NCBI RefSeq assembly: GCF_021347895.1
Contig: NC_067123.1
Location: 35,451,571 to 35,515,570 of the forward strand
DNA: 64,000 nucleotides
Reading direction: 5' to 3'
Source of the DNA: Acanthochromis polyacanthus
Lineage: Eukaryota > Chordata > Actinopteri > Pomacentridae
Numbering within the stretch: position 1 is the first letter of the stretch; every line of letters starts with the position of its first letter. Made by a program: the position numbers and the translations under genes. The notes under the pieces were generated by a model. The model had not been told where the DNA came from and did not search any database. It saw only the letters and a list, made by a program, of their open reading frames with translations. Shown here piece after piece: positions 36,811 to 52,548 of the stretch.

Positions 36811-39800
36811 CAGCTTCTTTGACTTTTGTTTACAAAGTAGCATCAGCTACCTCTGGTCCAGGGCTGCTGCTCCTCTTATGCTCACCAGCTGGGCATTACA
36901 GCTTCAAGTCTGATCAAGCGTCTTGTAGATCCGTGTGTGAAGGACTATGCAGGCCGCCCGTCTCGCTTTTTTTGTATGTTTTCAGGTCTGGTTTGGGTCC
37001 TCAGTCACGGTTGTCGGAGCTCAGGATCACCTTAACAACCTGGAAAATGACAGAAAGACAAATAACTTTAGAAACAAGCACATTCTGCAGCATTTACTGG
37101 AACCTATTTGAGCCAGACTTCAGACGGTTTTCGTCCATATTTTTACATTTACAGGAAACAATTTTGTCTGGACTTTAGACATCCAAATTGAGGCGCACAA
37201 TAAGCAAAACTATCGTGTGCCCTGCTGAGACCCTCATCCAGTCAAAACTCTCTAATGGCACTCATTTTATTTATCATCACATCTGACAGCCTTCCACATG
37301 TGAAGGTTGTTTTATGGTCTTGTACTAAAGCCAGGCGACAGAAAATTCACAGTATAATATCAAAAATAAGTGTCACTGACAAGGGGAAGCATCAGACAGT
37401 TTTGTCTCAAATAAAGATTTTTTTTCTGAACAGTTTCCGCGACAATTAACAAAAGGATTGTGTTTGACAACTCTAAACCATCCGTCTTCTTTAATACATA
37501 CACTGGATTATATTTTCTGTAGCTGCATAATGGGCTTTGTAGACGTCGGTGCAGTCAAATAACATTGTTCCTTGTCAGGTTAAATACTTTGAAAAATGAG
37601 TTCAGTGCAGCACGACAAGAAAAAAACACTCATAATAATGCAAGGAATTCATTTCAATTAGCTAAACAATTACAGGTACTGCTGCAGCACTCAGTCGCAA
37701 CAGAACTTCTCCCCCTCTCCTTTTTCTCACAAGTATTATATGCTCAATTGCAATATTGATCTAATCAGAGCGAGGCAGTCATTGACGATTAACTTCGGGA
37801 ATTCATAAAATAAAAGAACGCATTTCCAGCGGCTGTGCTCTGATGACAATTTTACTTTCTCGTAATTTCAGTGTTACTCTCCGCAATTCTAGTGTTAAAA
37901 GTAAGACAAGTTCTCAGTTCCCCCTTTTGTTGCCCCAACCACAAAAATCACCCCACCCTCTCCGTCTGTACCACTCATGTCTCTCTCTCTTTCTGCCACC
38001 CCTTCTTCTTCTTTCCATTCATCCTGCCCCTCGCTCCCTCCTACCGCAAATCTAAATCTGAGCCTGTATTTATACTAAGCCAGTTTCCTTGGGTCAGACT
38101 CGCTGGTGTGTGTGCGCATGTAGGTGTGTGCATCGCCGGTGGATAAGGGACGAGTCTTTTCGAACACGCTCGCAAGTCGGAGCAAAAACTAAACTGCTCG
38201 GAGCTTAAACAGTAAATAAGCGAGAGAAATGGATGTGGAGGGTTTTCAGCCCCCGGGATACCTGTCCGGTGGTTTACCTGCTTCCTGACCACTTCCACAT
38301 GCACTTCTAACTTTGTTTAGACTATAGATAGAAAATTAACACACCACAAACTGGAGTGTGTCATTATCTGAAAAGGGATATCTGGTGTTTTAGAAGGAAA
38401 AAAAAACAGAAAATAAGATTGCTGGCCTCCAAAGAAAAAGCACGTTATGAGTCATTACTGAAAATATGAGTCACTTTAAAGGCCCTCCCATCTTACAGTG
38501 ATGGTTTTGAGGATAAAAACTTGTTTTTGAAGAAAAACGCTGATGAGCTCCAGGTAGGCGTCTGGAATTAAAGTGTCACACGTCCCCAGGTAACCGTCGA
38601 TTACGCTGTCAGTGAGAACGTGATATTTAAATTGATGTAAATTTGAACAGCGCTGACGTAACACGGGCAAAGAGTACTCACACACTGACATGTTTCTGGT
38701 TCTTACATGAACGACCACATAGTAGTTCTAGCGATTAAAGCCGACAGAAAGTAAGAATGCTCCGTTAAAAAAGGAAAGAAGGAAGAAAACTGGAGGGCGA
38801 CTTACGCTTTAGTACCACTCACAACAGGAAAAGAAAGAGGAGAGAATAGTTTGCTTTATCTTCAAGAGTGAGTGTAACTAAATATTTTCCCTGTGGAACT
38901 CTGACTCAGCTCGGCTCCTGCTTACTCATTTACACAATCACTGTCTTTGCTGTTTTTCCTCCGTATTTTCTTCATTTCTCCACCTCGACTTCTCTTTTTT
39001 GTTGTTTTTTCCCCCCCTCCTCTTTCTCTCGCTCTTCTAACTCCCGTTTCCAAATCTCACGTCCATCAACTCGCAAACTGGCTGCCTCACTTTATTTTTT
39101 TCCTCCCTCTCTCTCTCTCCCTCTCCCTCTCCTTTCCATCCCTCTGTCTTTCCCATCAATCCATCACTGGGTTCTCTGTCATATTCATATGCTTCTTCTG
39201 TCTGTTTTTCCAACTGTCATTGTGGGCTGAGATTCCCCCAACACCACCACCACCATCACCACCAGCCAAGCCCTCCTCGCGCTCCAACCCCCCCCTCCTC
39301 GAACGTGTGTGGTCCGGTCCGACTATAGACCGTTACATTGTCCCAGACAGGTTGGACTGCGCCACTAGCCAGCAGACGAGGGGGGTGGGGGAGAGGGAGG
39401 GAGGTAAAGGGAGGTGGAGAGCAGGGGTTCCTAGGGAATGTTTGTTTTTCTGTTTCCAATTTGGTCCAGCCCGAGGAACTCCACACTCCGCTCTGTCTCA
39501 AACACACCATTCATGACGGCCTGACGTACACGATTACACACAAATACCCACTCACTAACTCTCTGCTCGCTGACAAGCGCACGCACACACATGTACGCAT
39601 ACACCCATACACATGTTCCTGCTTCCTTAAAACACACACACACTCATATATATACTGTACATGCACGCTGACAACTCCACACACACATTCTTCATTTTTC
39701 CCCATGAAACTCAACCCCTTTAATTTATCTTTGCTCTCATCTTTTATTGTTTTCTGATTTGTTATTGCTAATGCCGTTTCAAATGACATGGTGGTCAAAC

Positions 39801-42800
39801 TAATTAGGCATGTTTCTTCCTCGTCTTTCACTGATTCTTTTTTTCCCCCTCTTTCCTATGTCCCCGGGAAAATGATTGTCTTTGAAAGGCCTTTTTTTGA
39901 TGTGTCTTGCTGCGTTTTTAGATGTTATGTAGACAGAGTTAAGCTCCATGTTCCACCAATTAGAGCACAGAGAGCACATTGTTTCGCATTCGACTCCATC
40001 TGAAGTGAATTATTTTAGACAGTTTTGTTGCTGGGATTGCAAACGCACAAATCCGATCTTCCCATGTACAAATAAAACTTTATCTTGGATCGATACAAAC
40101 AAACAAGGCTGGCCGGCCGACAGACAGATATAATGTTTCAGTAAGAGTCTCTTTATTTGTCTCGTAGTTGGAGTTCAGCTCCACATTCTATCAATCAAAC
40201 TCTGAAAATACGGAAAATCACATTACTGTATGCTTAAAGGGAAAAAATAATTGAATAAAACTGCATATATTTATTTACTTAAAAGTTCTTAATTGATATC
40301 AACCAATGAAGAAGAATTGTTTGGAATTGGAATTGTTCAAAAGATTTGGATTGTTAAGATTAAAATAATTAAATTGCCTTTATAGCCCGGTTATGTTAGC
40401 TTTGGAAACATAAGAAATGCTTCCTTAATGTTATTTTTGGCACATTTTAAAGTTTAGTACTAAAAAAAATAAGCAAACTTGTTTAAAACAACACTCCTTT
40501 TTTTTTTCAACAAAAACAGAAAAGAGTGAATGTACACAACAGGAGATAAAACAGCTTTTCTGAATAAGTTCTAATTGATCAGCTGTTTCCTCTTCTAGAG
40601 ACTCCAGACAGCATTTTTATGGCCAATACCAGATGACATTAAAGAAGAATTACAATTTGTTCCATAAAAAAACAACCTCTAAAGACTTCATTCCAATTTC
40701 TCAGGCAAACAGTTGGTTTTGTTGCCATCTTTTGCACTTTTTCTTTTACATCAACATGTAAGGTATCGCCTCCATTCTCATTTTCTTGGTTTTATCTTTG
40801 CAACAGAAGTTAAAATCAAATTCAACTTGACAATTACATGAAAATCTGTCTGTAGACAGACAGGAAGCCTAAATGAATTCTCATTTTTCTTTGCAGCTAC
40901 TGACTCAACGCTTTATCAAAAAGGCACTTTCAGGCTGGGTTTTGTTCCTATGACAACAATATCTCAACAGCATATCACCGCTCTGATCGCTGCTCTATGA
41001 TAGACAAGCATCACCAAACGTTGTCATCATTTCTGTCTGACAAATCACGTAGTTTGGTATAGATACAGTAGCCACGGCTCCCAACAAGCCTCTCCTCTAT
41101 TTTCTTGGATATGAGGGTGACAAGTCTCGCACATATGATTGGAAAGGAGCAGAAATGATCACAACAGCACCTTTCTTAAAAAGTTTAAGAGATTTTCTAC
41201 TGTAACCCCCTCGAAGTGGACTCACAAAAACGGTGGAGCTCTTTGAAAAAAAAAGGAGCTTGGTGAAGTGCATTTTCTCCGCATGCACTCTTTCCTTGTT
41301 GGGCACAATTTTGAAAATGATGCTGGTGCACAGAAATAACACGCTACATGGACGCTCGCAGGCAAAAGAAGGTACATCTGTTTTTCATTACTCATTTAAA
41401 ATGTACTATAAAAGGACCAGAAGCCATTACATTCCAAATGTGAGCTCTAAATAGGCATTATTAGCTAAAAATGGAACCTAATAAACTAATATTAACACTC
41501 TTGTATTAATTACATTATAGCCATCCATGTACGATGCCACTTCGATAGGCGGTGACAACTTAACAGGAGCTCTTCAACGGACTAAGTGAACAGGAAAACA
41601 ATCTAACAATATGTTTTCATCCCTTTGATGGAAAATATAGATATGAAGGCTCCCAGTGGAGCGCATGTCAGTACAATGACGCCCACTATGAGCAGTTGAA
41701 GAACAGCTGACATAACTGTTTCTGTCCACGTCAAAACAGTTACTGATGGCTGTCTATGGGTTCCTTTCATGTTCCAGACCAAACTGTTACTCCATTATGA
41801 GCCGATCAGCACAAAATCCAACAGCAAAATGTTTATATTTACTAATGGGAGTCCTTTTTTCGATCAAACGGCAACAATTTCTGAGTTGTGGTTTCTTTAA
41901 TGTGAGCATTGTCTGCTTTTCTTTGGTAGGAGATGGGATTTGTGAGAGTTTTGGATGTTTTTTTGGACAAATGTATTAACCTGAAAACATCAACCGAAGT
42001 CCTAGATTATTATAAATGTCATTATTTAAAGATTTTCTGACCAGTAACTGAAGGAAACCATTACCAGATAAACTGATGTTGATAACAATGACTGTACACA
42101 GCCCTGAATTATAAAAAAAAATCCAGTTTTAGCCTTGTTAAAATGCCCATATGGTGCTTTTTATATGCCATGGCTGAGCATTTTCATGTGGAAGCCATGG
42201 AGCATGAGCTTTCAAGTTTGTTTGATTTTTTTTACACAATCTGGCCAGAGCAAATTGTTTATCTTTGGCTATTTTCAAAGAAAATGTATAGAATAAAGCG
42301 ATTTTATACTAAATATCACAATTTTTCAGCTCAGTTTTGGATAATTTTCTGATAAAACGACATGTGTCAAGACTGTCAGAGTTCAAAGTCTGATGATTCT
42401 TTCTACTTTCACAGTTTCTAGCTGGCACTTTAAAAAAAACTGTCACTTCACACCTGCTGGCACATTTTGAGGTTCATATGGTTAAATTCTAGTGGAGTTT
42501 TAAAAAACAGAATAAATATCAGCTCAACTTTCCGGGGTAATGTTCATTAAACAATGATGCAACTGTCACACAGTTTGAGCTGAAACCCACACAGATCAAT
42601 ATTAATAAGTAACAGTGTGAAAATAGCCTATTTTTTCAGAAAATAAAATAAAATGCTGTGTTTAGTGGTTAAAGTTTCTGCCTTTCATTCCTGTTGCTGG
42701 TCTGTGCAGTGCACTGATGACAGTCTCAATAACTGCTTTATACAAAGCAAAGCGAAGGAACCAGCCCTCATCATGATTCTTATGTAGAATCAGTTTCCAG

Positions 42801-43898
42801 TTTGAACATATATGGCTGAATTAAATTCACAATATTACAGCTTGTCATTGTGTAGCATGTTTGAGCAGAGTCATAGGTGAGCTGGTATGCTCGGGTTGCA
42901 GCAATAGAAGCTGGAAATTCTTAGAGTTTCAGCTCTAGAGAAAGCAACAGAGTCAAATAACTTCTAGGCCATTCTAAACTCTGAAGGACACACAAAAAAA
43001 TTATGAGATAAAGATGATAATTACAACTTCTGCACTGCTTTTTGTACTCATGTCTGTTTCCAAATACTTTGAACAAACTCACATTGTCTATTTGGTTTCC
43101 TGGCATGTCTTGTTAAGTTGCTCCACCTCTAAAGTGCAGATATCTGTGCTATCTGTGCATTAGCAGAGACAATAGAACAAAGAAGAACCTCTTTTATCGA
43201 GTCTGTCATGAGGCAGGGACACATTGTACCAGCAACTGTACTCTCTTGTGCGCATTATTAAGTAACCCTGATCAACCAGATCTTTGAGCCTGTTCGAGGT
43301 TAAAGCTGAGGGAGTGGTCTCTCTATTCATTATTGCAAGCAACGCCCTAAGCTTTCAAGTTTTGCTCTGACACAGATGCACGTGCAAGCTACTGACACGC
43401 TGCCACTTCCCTGCCATAAACAGGTTCCTCTTAATGCCTAAATAAACAGTTACAGGAATGATATCAGTCCACTTCTTTCTGTGGTGTGCGAATAGAGGCC
43501 TAATATTAGAAATACAGAGCGAGGCATGGTTCACTTTTTTTTGGTTTCAGATTAATGACATAGTTCGACTTCATTAAGACTATTTTGGGGATTTTTTTTC
43601 ATGTGGACAGAGGAAGGGGAACTGCCAGGGAATACATGTTAAAAATGTTCATCTTTAGTCACTTTGATTGGACATGTTCTAAAACATTTCTTATAAAAAC
43701 GACTCAAATGACATTTCAGGTTGATCTTTTACTATTTGCAAAAGTCAAAATGTAAAAATGCAGCTTTAAAACAGGGTTGCTTTACAATGCATTCACCAAA
43801 ATAAAGCGCATAAAATGTAAAGTTTAGAAGACTTTGAGACAGCTGGCTGAAATCATCTGAGAAAACTGCGCATCTAAATGATGATTGGTAAACTCCCG
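36811..43898. other. Intron, no gene recognised
   Basis: Pyrimidine-rich stretches at 37970-38040 and 38985-39170 with (CT)n give long spurious plus-strand frames. A CA-rich cluster lies at 39580-39690. AT-rich from 40.2 to 43.8 kb. Two minus-strand donor-like strings occur (38800-38815 and 38265-38275), without matching exons. No transposon ends found. Confidence 0.45.
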
Positions 43899-43940
43899 CT
43901 GTGGCTGGTAGAGGAGGCAAAAAAAACTTACCAACCACAG
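43899..43940. repeat. Short inverted repeat enclosing a donor-like site
   Basis: CTGTGGCTGGTA (43899-43910) pairs with TACCAACCACAG (43929-43940), 11 of 12 positions. The right arm overlaps the donor-like ACTTAC on the plus strand. Confidence 0.6.
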
Positions 43941-44019
43941 TCAAGCGAGGATCCGCATTTGCCTGGTGGACGGTGTTAATGTCCCGCCTTGATGGACGAT
44001 AGTAGCGGGAAACCAGGAG
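43932..44019 (-). other. Candidate cryptic or alternative exon in the trps1 5' intron
   Basis: In minus-strand sense, a plausible acceptor (GTTGATTTATGCAG at 44020-44033) and a consensus donor (GTTG/GTAAGT at 43926-43931) bracket 88 nt. One frame is open through it, reading LLVSRYYRPSRRDINTVHQA and on to ADPRLTVV. I do not recognise this peptide from TRPS1. It may be a non-coding 5'UTR exon, part of a repeat, or chance. Confidence 0.25.
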
Positions 44020-44235
44020 CTGCATAAATCAACACAGGACTGTTGATTCTGACCTTGCTCTCCACAGCTAAGACTCTCATACATCAAAAATAATGGAGAA
44101 CAAACTCTGCTTCAGTGCTAGTTGTAGGCGTAATGGAAGGAACTAGTAGCTGCATAAATCAACATGTTGATTGTTGACTCTTGCCTTGCTGTCTTTTCCC
44201 CCCAAAAATACGGAAAACAAACTACAGCTCTGCCA
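44003..44235. repeat. Imperfect tandem duplication, unit about 130 bp
   Basis: AGCTGCATAAATCAACA occurs at about 44018 and again at about 44151. Each is followed by TGTTGATT-like sequence, a CTTGCCTTGCT-type segment and AACAAACT. The second copy lacks the sequence corresponding to the candidate exon. Confidence 0.65.
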
Positions 44236-45424
44236 GAAACACACACACACACAGATCTCACCAGCCTGCCCACGTCTGCCAGACATATCTGATGATTTTA
44301 AAACACACACATGCACACACCCAAGAGTGTGTGTGTGTGTGTGTCATGGTTGGGTTTGTCTGTCTGGGTAAGCTCAAACATTACGTCAGTCGCTCGCTCG
44401 CACACACACACACACACACACACGTACGTCCACAGGCTGATACACTCGAACCACGCACGCACTGCGACGCAACTCAACACAACTCTCTCTCATGTATACA
44501 CACATGCACAATTTCCACTCCTGGAGAAATCGGACGTTTCCTGCAAGCGGCCGGCTCAACGGGAAAAATGTCTGGACAAACTTAAGACGCACACACACAC
44601 AGCGGAACATTTTCAGCCCACAATGTTGACATTATATTCCTTTCCAGAGCCCTTCTATCTGCATGCCGGCCAAGTGAAGCAGCGTTTCCCCCATTGAGCA
44701 CTATCGGGAAGCGAGGCTGGGAGCTTTCTGGGCCCTCGGTGATGTCAGCGCGAGGCTGGGCTCCATTCAAAAACTGAACTTTCACCAAAATACAAAGCCA
44801 AAAACAATCATGTTAGCGTAGCAACTTGCTGTAATTGGATAAATTAATACTTTTCACTGCAGTGAAAACATTCTTTCATGTTTCTCAGTGTCTCAATCAA
44901 AGACACTTGGATTGCCTGAGAGGATATTTGATATCATTCTTGCACAAAGCTGCAAAATTGATCTAGCAACTGGGTGTCAAAGCCTCTTCCATTTAACAAG
45001 CAAGGTTATTTTGGCAACAACGCAGAGAGAAAAAGTGACTGAATGCCCGAGAGTCATGTCATTCCTCAGATTGTCTACGTTTACAGTTTGGATTCTACAA
45101 ACCACACTTTTAAAAATGTCTCCCTTTAAACCACTAACGGGCAAGGAACCATATATGGTAACTTCATTGACCTTGAATTTCAACATGAAAATTAAAAATG
45201 TTGAATATGTCACAGAAGTAAAAGTCTTCCTTTGTCCTCTAATAACTCTAGGGCTGAAATTTTGAATTTCAAAGTACTTCAATGAGTGTCCTTTAAAGGG
45301 TTAAGAACATACAAAAAAAAAAAAACATTCCAAGAAATGTATTTATCATCACTTAACACAACTACTCAACTGTAAAATGTGTGAGTTTCGTCAACTAAGC
45401 ATGGTTAGTTCTGACGTTTCGGTA
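44236..45424. other. Intron with CA/GT microsatellites
   Basis: (GT)n at 44327-44344 and (CA)n at 44401-44423 lie close together. 44880-45290 is open in two long frames but shows no recognisable protein. Nothing else. Confidence 0.45.
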
Positions 45425-45600
45425 GCAAATATGGAAGAGGACCGAGGAGCAAATCCGTCTTTTTCCAACTTCGGAGAAAAGAGAAAATTTCCACGATGTA
45501 GTGTGCTTTAACAGAGTGATCTTTGCTGATTGGCTGGGTGAAAACCACAAACTTCTCGACGTTACTGAGAGGTGGGAGCTACGCCAGATTTAATGTGTGC
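45425..45600 (+). pseudogene. Possible relic of a SANT/MADF-type transposon DNA-binding protein
   Basis: One plus frame reads WKRTEEQIRLFPTSEKRENF, then HDVVCFNRVIFADWLG and ENHKLLDVTERWELRQI before a stop. The W-x(3)-EEQIRLF start is loosely reminiscent of SANT/MYB-like domains encoded by Harbinger and other fish transposons. There are no inverted ends or target duplications that I can define. Weak. Confidence 0.2.
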
Positions 45601-47851
45601 AGAAGTTGCCAAATATGATCACTTGCCTGATGAAGGGTTCAGAGAAAAGATTGAACTCGGCAAAAAAAAGCTGCAAAATATGTGCAATGTAAAAGTGAGT
45701 TGTAAATGTTGACCAGGCCCAAACTTTGAAAACCTGCTGAGGTAAGGCTCCAAGTGGTTGTCTAGGACTAGGTATCAGTAGACAGGGACTCCAAAGCAGC
45801 AAGGTGCTGTGAGTGCGTTGGCTTAGATGGAAGTGGAGGGCGATACAAGGTTCTGGGTGTTTTTTGACCACAAAGCCGCAGCATCCCGCACCTTTGGAGA
45901 TGAGGAAAGACCCAGGCAGCGGTGGTCAAGCACACCTTAGGACACCTGCACGCATGCCAACGGGGGAAAAAACTGTTATAAACCAGGGAAGGAGCATGCT
46001 GTGGGGTTTGTTCAAGACACCTTGTCAAACTTGATGCTTTTCTGCATCTAATATATTTAAGTGAAACCATCAAAAACTGTTTACCTTGATGAAGTGTCTA
46101 TTGCTGGTAGATGACGTTATTTTATTCTCAAGCACTGCTCCAACCTTTTAGATGACTCTCACCTTAGTGTGCTTACATTCATCTTCCACCTGTTGCAGTT
46201 TGTTCAGTGAGTGTGAATTGACTTTGCTCAGTTGTAAATTAACTTTTAGGTTGTGAAAAAAAACTGTTTAAATTTGTTCATTTGTTGCATCTTTTTGATG
46301 TTCTTATTGAAGTCACTGTCAATTTCACTTGCTTTTTATGAACACAAAATTGTATATTGTATGGCTCCATGGTGATATCTGTTAATAGTAAAAGGTGGTT
46401 TCCAATCAAATTATATAATGAAAAAAAAAATAACACGTCTTCTCTCACTTCAGTAGCACTTAGATATACCAATTTCTTTAATAAAAAGCTTTATTCTTAT
46501 TAAGATTTTAAGATTTTGAAAGTTTTATTCAGAGAGATTTGCTTATATGTGAGTCGTATCCTGATTTCAAGCCTGATTTTATTGTGTAAATCGATTTACT
46601 TTTTATATTTTTCATCGTTGTGTTAATATACAAATTATTTCCTTGTGTGTCCTGAAAAATTAAGAGATCAAATTCAAACAGTTAAAGTCAAAATAAACCT
46701 GCTAGTCTTTATGTTGGTCTTATTTTTTCATTAAGGATCAGTAAATGTCAATGTCCACTGATAATAAACTGTGTATTTTGATATATATTTTTAGCTTTTT
46801 CGCCAACCCCTAGTTTTAAAGCAGGTTACCACAACAGAGATGTTAGAGCTCCAGGTACAATGCAAAGATTTTCTTATTTGTCCTAAAATTCTAAAGGATT
46901 TTTCTTTAGATGTTCAATCTTAACATCCGATAAATGACTGCGAAGCACAGGGTGTTGCTAAGCTGCAGTTGTTCAGCAACACATTTACGAGATGACCGGT
47001 TTAAACAACACTGCGGTGCCCCAAACATTTGTGTTCCACTTTTACAGCCACTGCTCCTAACTCATCTGCTGTCACTTCTCCCTCTGGATGCTGCCTTTCC
47101 TCACTCTCTTTTCTTTTCATATTTCCTCTGTTTTCATCTGTAAAACTAAACACCGCCGCAGATGCCTTCTTATTACGCGTAATTCAGGAGAGACTTCTTG
47201 AGACACATTGCTTCCTAACCTTATATGCCAACCTATAGCACAATATTACCATCAAAAAAGCTGAATATATTTGACAAACAAACCAAGAAGAGCTTGTTTT
47301 ATCTCACCCTTCATGACCTGACTTACATTTTAAAGTTGGCTAAACCACTTCCCTGCTTCACAAACTGTCAAACTAATCCTGATTGCATTGTAATTATTTG
47401 GAAAATGAAAACAAGCTGAGCAGTTTTATCATATCATACAAAAGACACAAGATTTTCCTTAAATCTAGCGAAAGTAGATAAAGTCTAGATATCTTTTTAA
47501 TGTTAATCAAAGGTGTGAAACTTGTGAATGTCCAGGCAACTAAAAGAACATACGTCATCGAGCATTATCCGCACCGGCTTTGTGAACTTCCTCCCAAACT
47601 ATTCCAGACACTAAGCTGAATGTTTTTGTACAGCATGGGAATTTAACCTGATCATTTAACTGACTCCGATTTGTCAAAAAGAGCAAGAGAGAAAAGCAAA
47701 GGGTGCAAAAGAGAGAGATTCTCACAGCTCGATGAAATCAGCCTCTAAAGAAAAGCGAGAGGACAACTTTGTGTGTGTGAAGCACTAAAAAGCCCAAAAG
47801 CCATGTTGCAGAACAAACGCCATGCCCCCACTGTGCTATTCCACCCACTGC

Positions 47852-47852
<1 letters not shown>

Positions 47853-47882
<30 letters not shown>
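47853..47882. repeat. (CA)n microsatellite
   Basis: About 15 CA units. Confidence 0.9.
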
Positions 47883-47884
<2 letters not shown>

Positions 47885-50055
47885 AGGCCTGAAGTAAATT
47901 TAACTGTCAGCCGTAAAGTTTTCAACCATAGCAAGTGATCTTTTGCCCCCTTTTCTCGCCCCACTTTTCCTCCTTCTGTCTATGCAAATGACCCTCATGT
48001 GTCCTCCTGTTGTCCATCCCTTCCTACGTTTTATTTTCTTTCTTCCTATTTCCATTCTATTGTCACATTAAGGCAGCCTTTCCTTCTTTACTTATGTCTA
48101 TCGCAGCCTTCTTTTGTACCCCTCCGTGTGCTTCCTTTTCTCTTTCCCTTCCATCCATCAATCCATCCGTCTTCTTTCCTGCCCAACTCCACAGTCCAAC
48201 GCTGACCTCCTCTTTCCTACCTTCCCAGAAGTGAGAAACTATCCTTTCCTCTTCCCTCTCTCCATTCATTCTCTCCCCTGACCCCCACCCCCCACTACAC
48301 CTACACAACACACACACACACACACTTCTGACTGTGGGCCTCTGACACCCACCTCTTCGTCTCCTTCCACAAAAAGTCTCAAAGACCCCCAGATGTGTGC
48401 CCCTCTTCATTTCCATTTCAAAAAAGGAACCACCTCCCTCCTTCCCATCATCCATCTATCCGAGCGTCCACTTCTTCACACACACAGCAGACCCTTCAAA
48501 AACACACCGTTACACACACACACACTTATCAGCAAGAGGACTTTTTTCTATTTTCACTAGGGACAAAAAAATACATAAAAAAATTCAAATCAGAACCTCT
48601 TTAGGGGATTTCTGCACTGATAAACACAGCCTGTATCAGTGATACCAGAATACTTCCCTCTTTTAGGAATGTTAAAGACATGCTGACCTTCAAAACTATG
48701 ATTTTTCCATAGGAAGAAACATGCTGATTGCAACAATTTTCAGAAATCTCTGTGGTCTTCAACTTGGATGGTGTTTTTAACACAACAATCTGCAAAAATT
48801 AGGGTTCATCATAGTTATTAAGTCTGTGAAATTAATCAAAGTGGAACAGAAACTCTGTTTGACAAGATGGCTTTCTTGATTTTTCTGCAAATAAACACTT
48901 TGAAAATTACTACAAGAACTTTTCATGAACACACCCCACTCCGTCCCATGGAAGAGGTCCACTGCAAGGACAAAGAATAATGCACACAAAGGTAGTTAAA
49001 CACAACTGCAAAAAATGAATACTTTCTTTGGAAATCCATCTGATGATGATTCACCAACTGAATCAGAGTGTTCAGATGCCTTTTTGGTTTGATTAGTTGT
49101 GCAAAAGCCAAACATATTGAGTTTAAACCACTAGAAAAAAAAGCAGACATCTACATTTGAGAACCTAGGACAGAAGAATACTGACACTTTGCCATCAAAT
49201 TTATTCATATAAGATATTATTTTATTATTTCATTGTTCTTTACCCAAGTGGCAATAAACCATAATCCTAATTTCAGATTATACCACGCAGCCCTTGTGCC
49301 ACATTTAAAACCATTTAATCCAACAGGTTGTCTCCTTTTTACTCAAAGTCAAGTGTTTCATTAAAAGTCAAACAATTTCCTGCATAATGCATGATGCACA
49401 CGCTAAAATAAAGTTCTTGTACCAGAGCACAAGATGCTACACCTTTAAATATGCCAATTAAGCACTCTTTACTGCTGTGAAAGAAGATGAATCCCTGCTT
49501 TTTCAAAAGTTATATGGTTTGAAGTGAGGCCCTGAGGGCATCAGCCTCAAACTGTCTGTAAGGCTGCCCCCTCTAAAGCCCAGCGCTGCTACTGGAGGAT
49601 TATTTTACAGTATCAGAAAACTCCAGACCGGCCCCATCCTGCAGAGAACAGGTGAGACACTTTGCTATGCCACGTGCATTTCACCGCTCCTTTCACATTT
49701 GGGCGAGAAATGTCCAGCTAGACCAGAGGCGACTTGAAAGGGTGTCTCCCTGAGCTTTCTTCCTTTTTTTCTTCCTCTCTGTTACGCAGCAGCCAGCCAT
49801 GAATAAAATAACACATCAGGTCAGACTGGCCACTCATGAATTACAGTTGCTTGTTGCATTTCTAATCTGCATTTTCCGTTCTTCATTTTCCACACACCAA
49901 AGAGTCCACACAGCCAGAGGCGCACGCAAGAAAAATAAAGAAAGGAATCAGTAGAAACAAGTGTGGCTACTCGCTTTAATGAAAAAAACAATGTGCATCA
50001 TAGTCACTTAAATCATAGTTTTAATTTGACGGGACGTCATAAAAAGTCTGCCCTT

Positions 50056-50059
<4 letters not shown>

Positions 50060-50086
<27 letters not shown>
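50060..50086. repeat. (AC)n microsatellite
   Basis: About 13 units. Confidence 0.9.
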
Positions 50087-50879
50087 TGTCAGACACATGC
50101 ATGCACACAGCACAGTGAGGACAAAGACTACTTTGAAAAGTTACTCAGCCACCAGATGTTTTAGCCTGATCCCAGACTACAATACTAATGGGGCTGTACA
50201 TGCATGTGTGTTTGTGTAAGTGTGTGCGTGTGTGTGCATGTGTGTGTGTGTGTGTAGGAGAACAAGGGGGAAAGAGTCCAATGGCATAAAAAGCAGCAAA
50301 ACTGAGTCCATTTTCTCAGCAGGTACGCAGTCATAAGAAAGCTACTAACACTTTCAGCAGTGAAACAATTTGCTTCGTATTTCACACTACATCCCAGAAA
50401 ACACACATTCACACATACAAACTGCAAGGTTTACACTTGGGGAACTCGACATTGTGAGCACATGTGTATTCACCGAGGGGCTGAGAGCGCTTCACAGATG
50501 CAATCACATCCATCCATGAAATAAAGAGGAACTAGCCGGCAATAACGCTGCACGACTGCGAGACTATACGCGACAGACAAAATGCTACACAAGCGTGCCA
50601 CATCAAACCTTGGAAGAATTATCACTGTGCCTGAGAAAGATCCCAACAGCAAACAAATGCCACATTGTATTTAAAGTGCAATACTTTTAGAGTGAGTAAA
50701 TAAAGTATTCTGACAGTGATTGCAGCACACTCACAGTCTGTCCTGTCTTGTATTACAGATATAACAAGAGAGAGAGAGATTTAGAGATAAGACGAAAGAG
50801 TCATTTAGAGAGAGAGAGAAAAAGGAAAATGTGAAGCGCACAAAGACAGAAAGCAAGAAATTTGTCAGCTCAGAAATCA

Positions 50880-52548
<1,669 letters not shown>

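Noticed and set aside
38947..39516. 189-codon plus-strand open frame
   Set aside because: Driven by pyrimidine-rich sequence giving Leu/Ser/Phe/Pro runs; no homology features.
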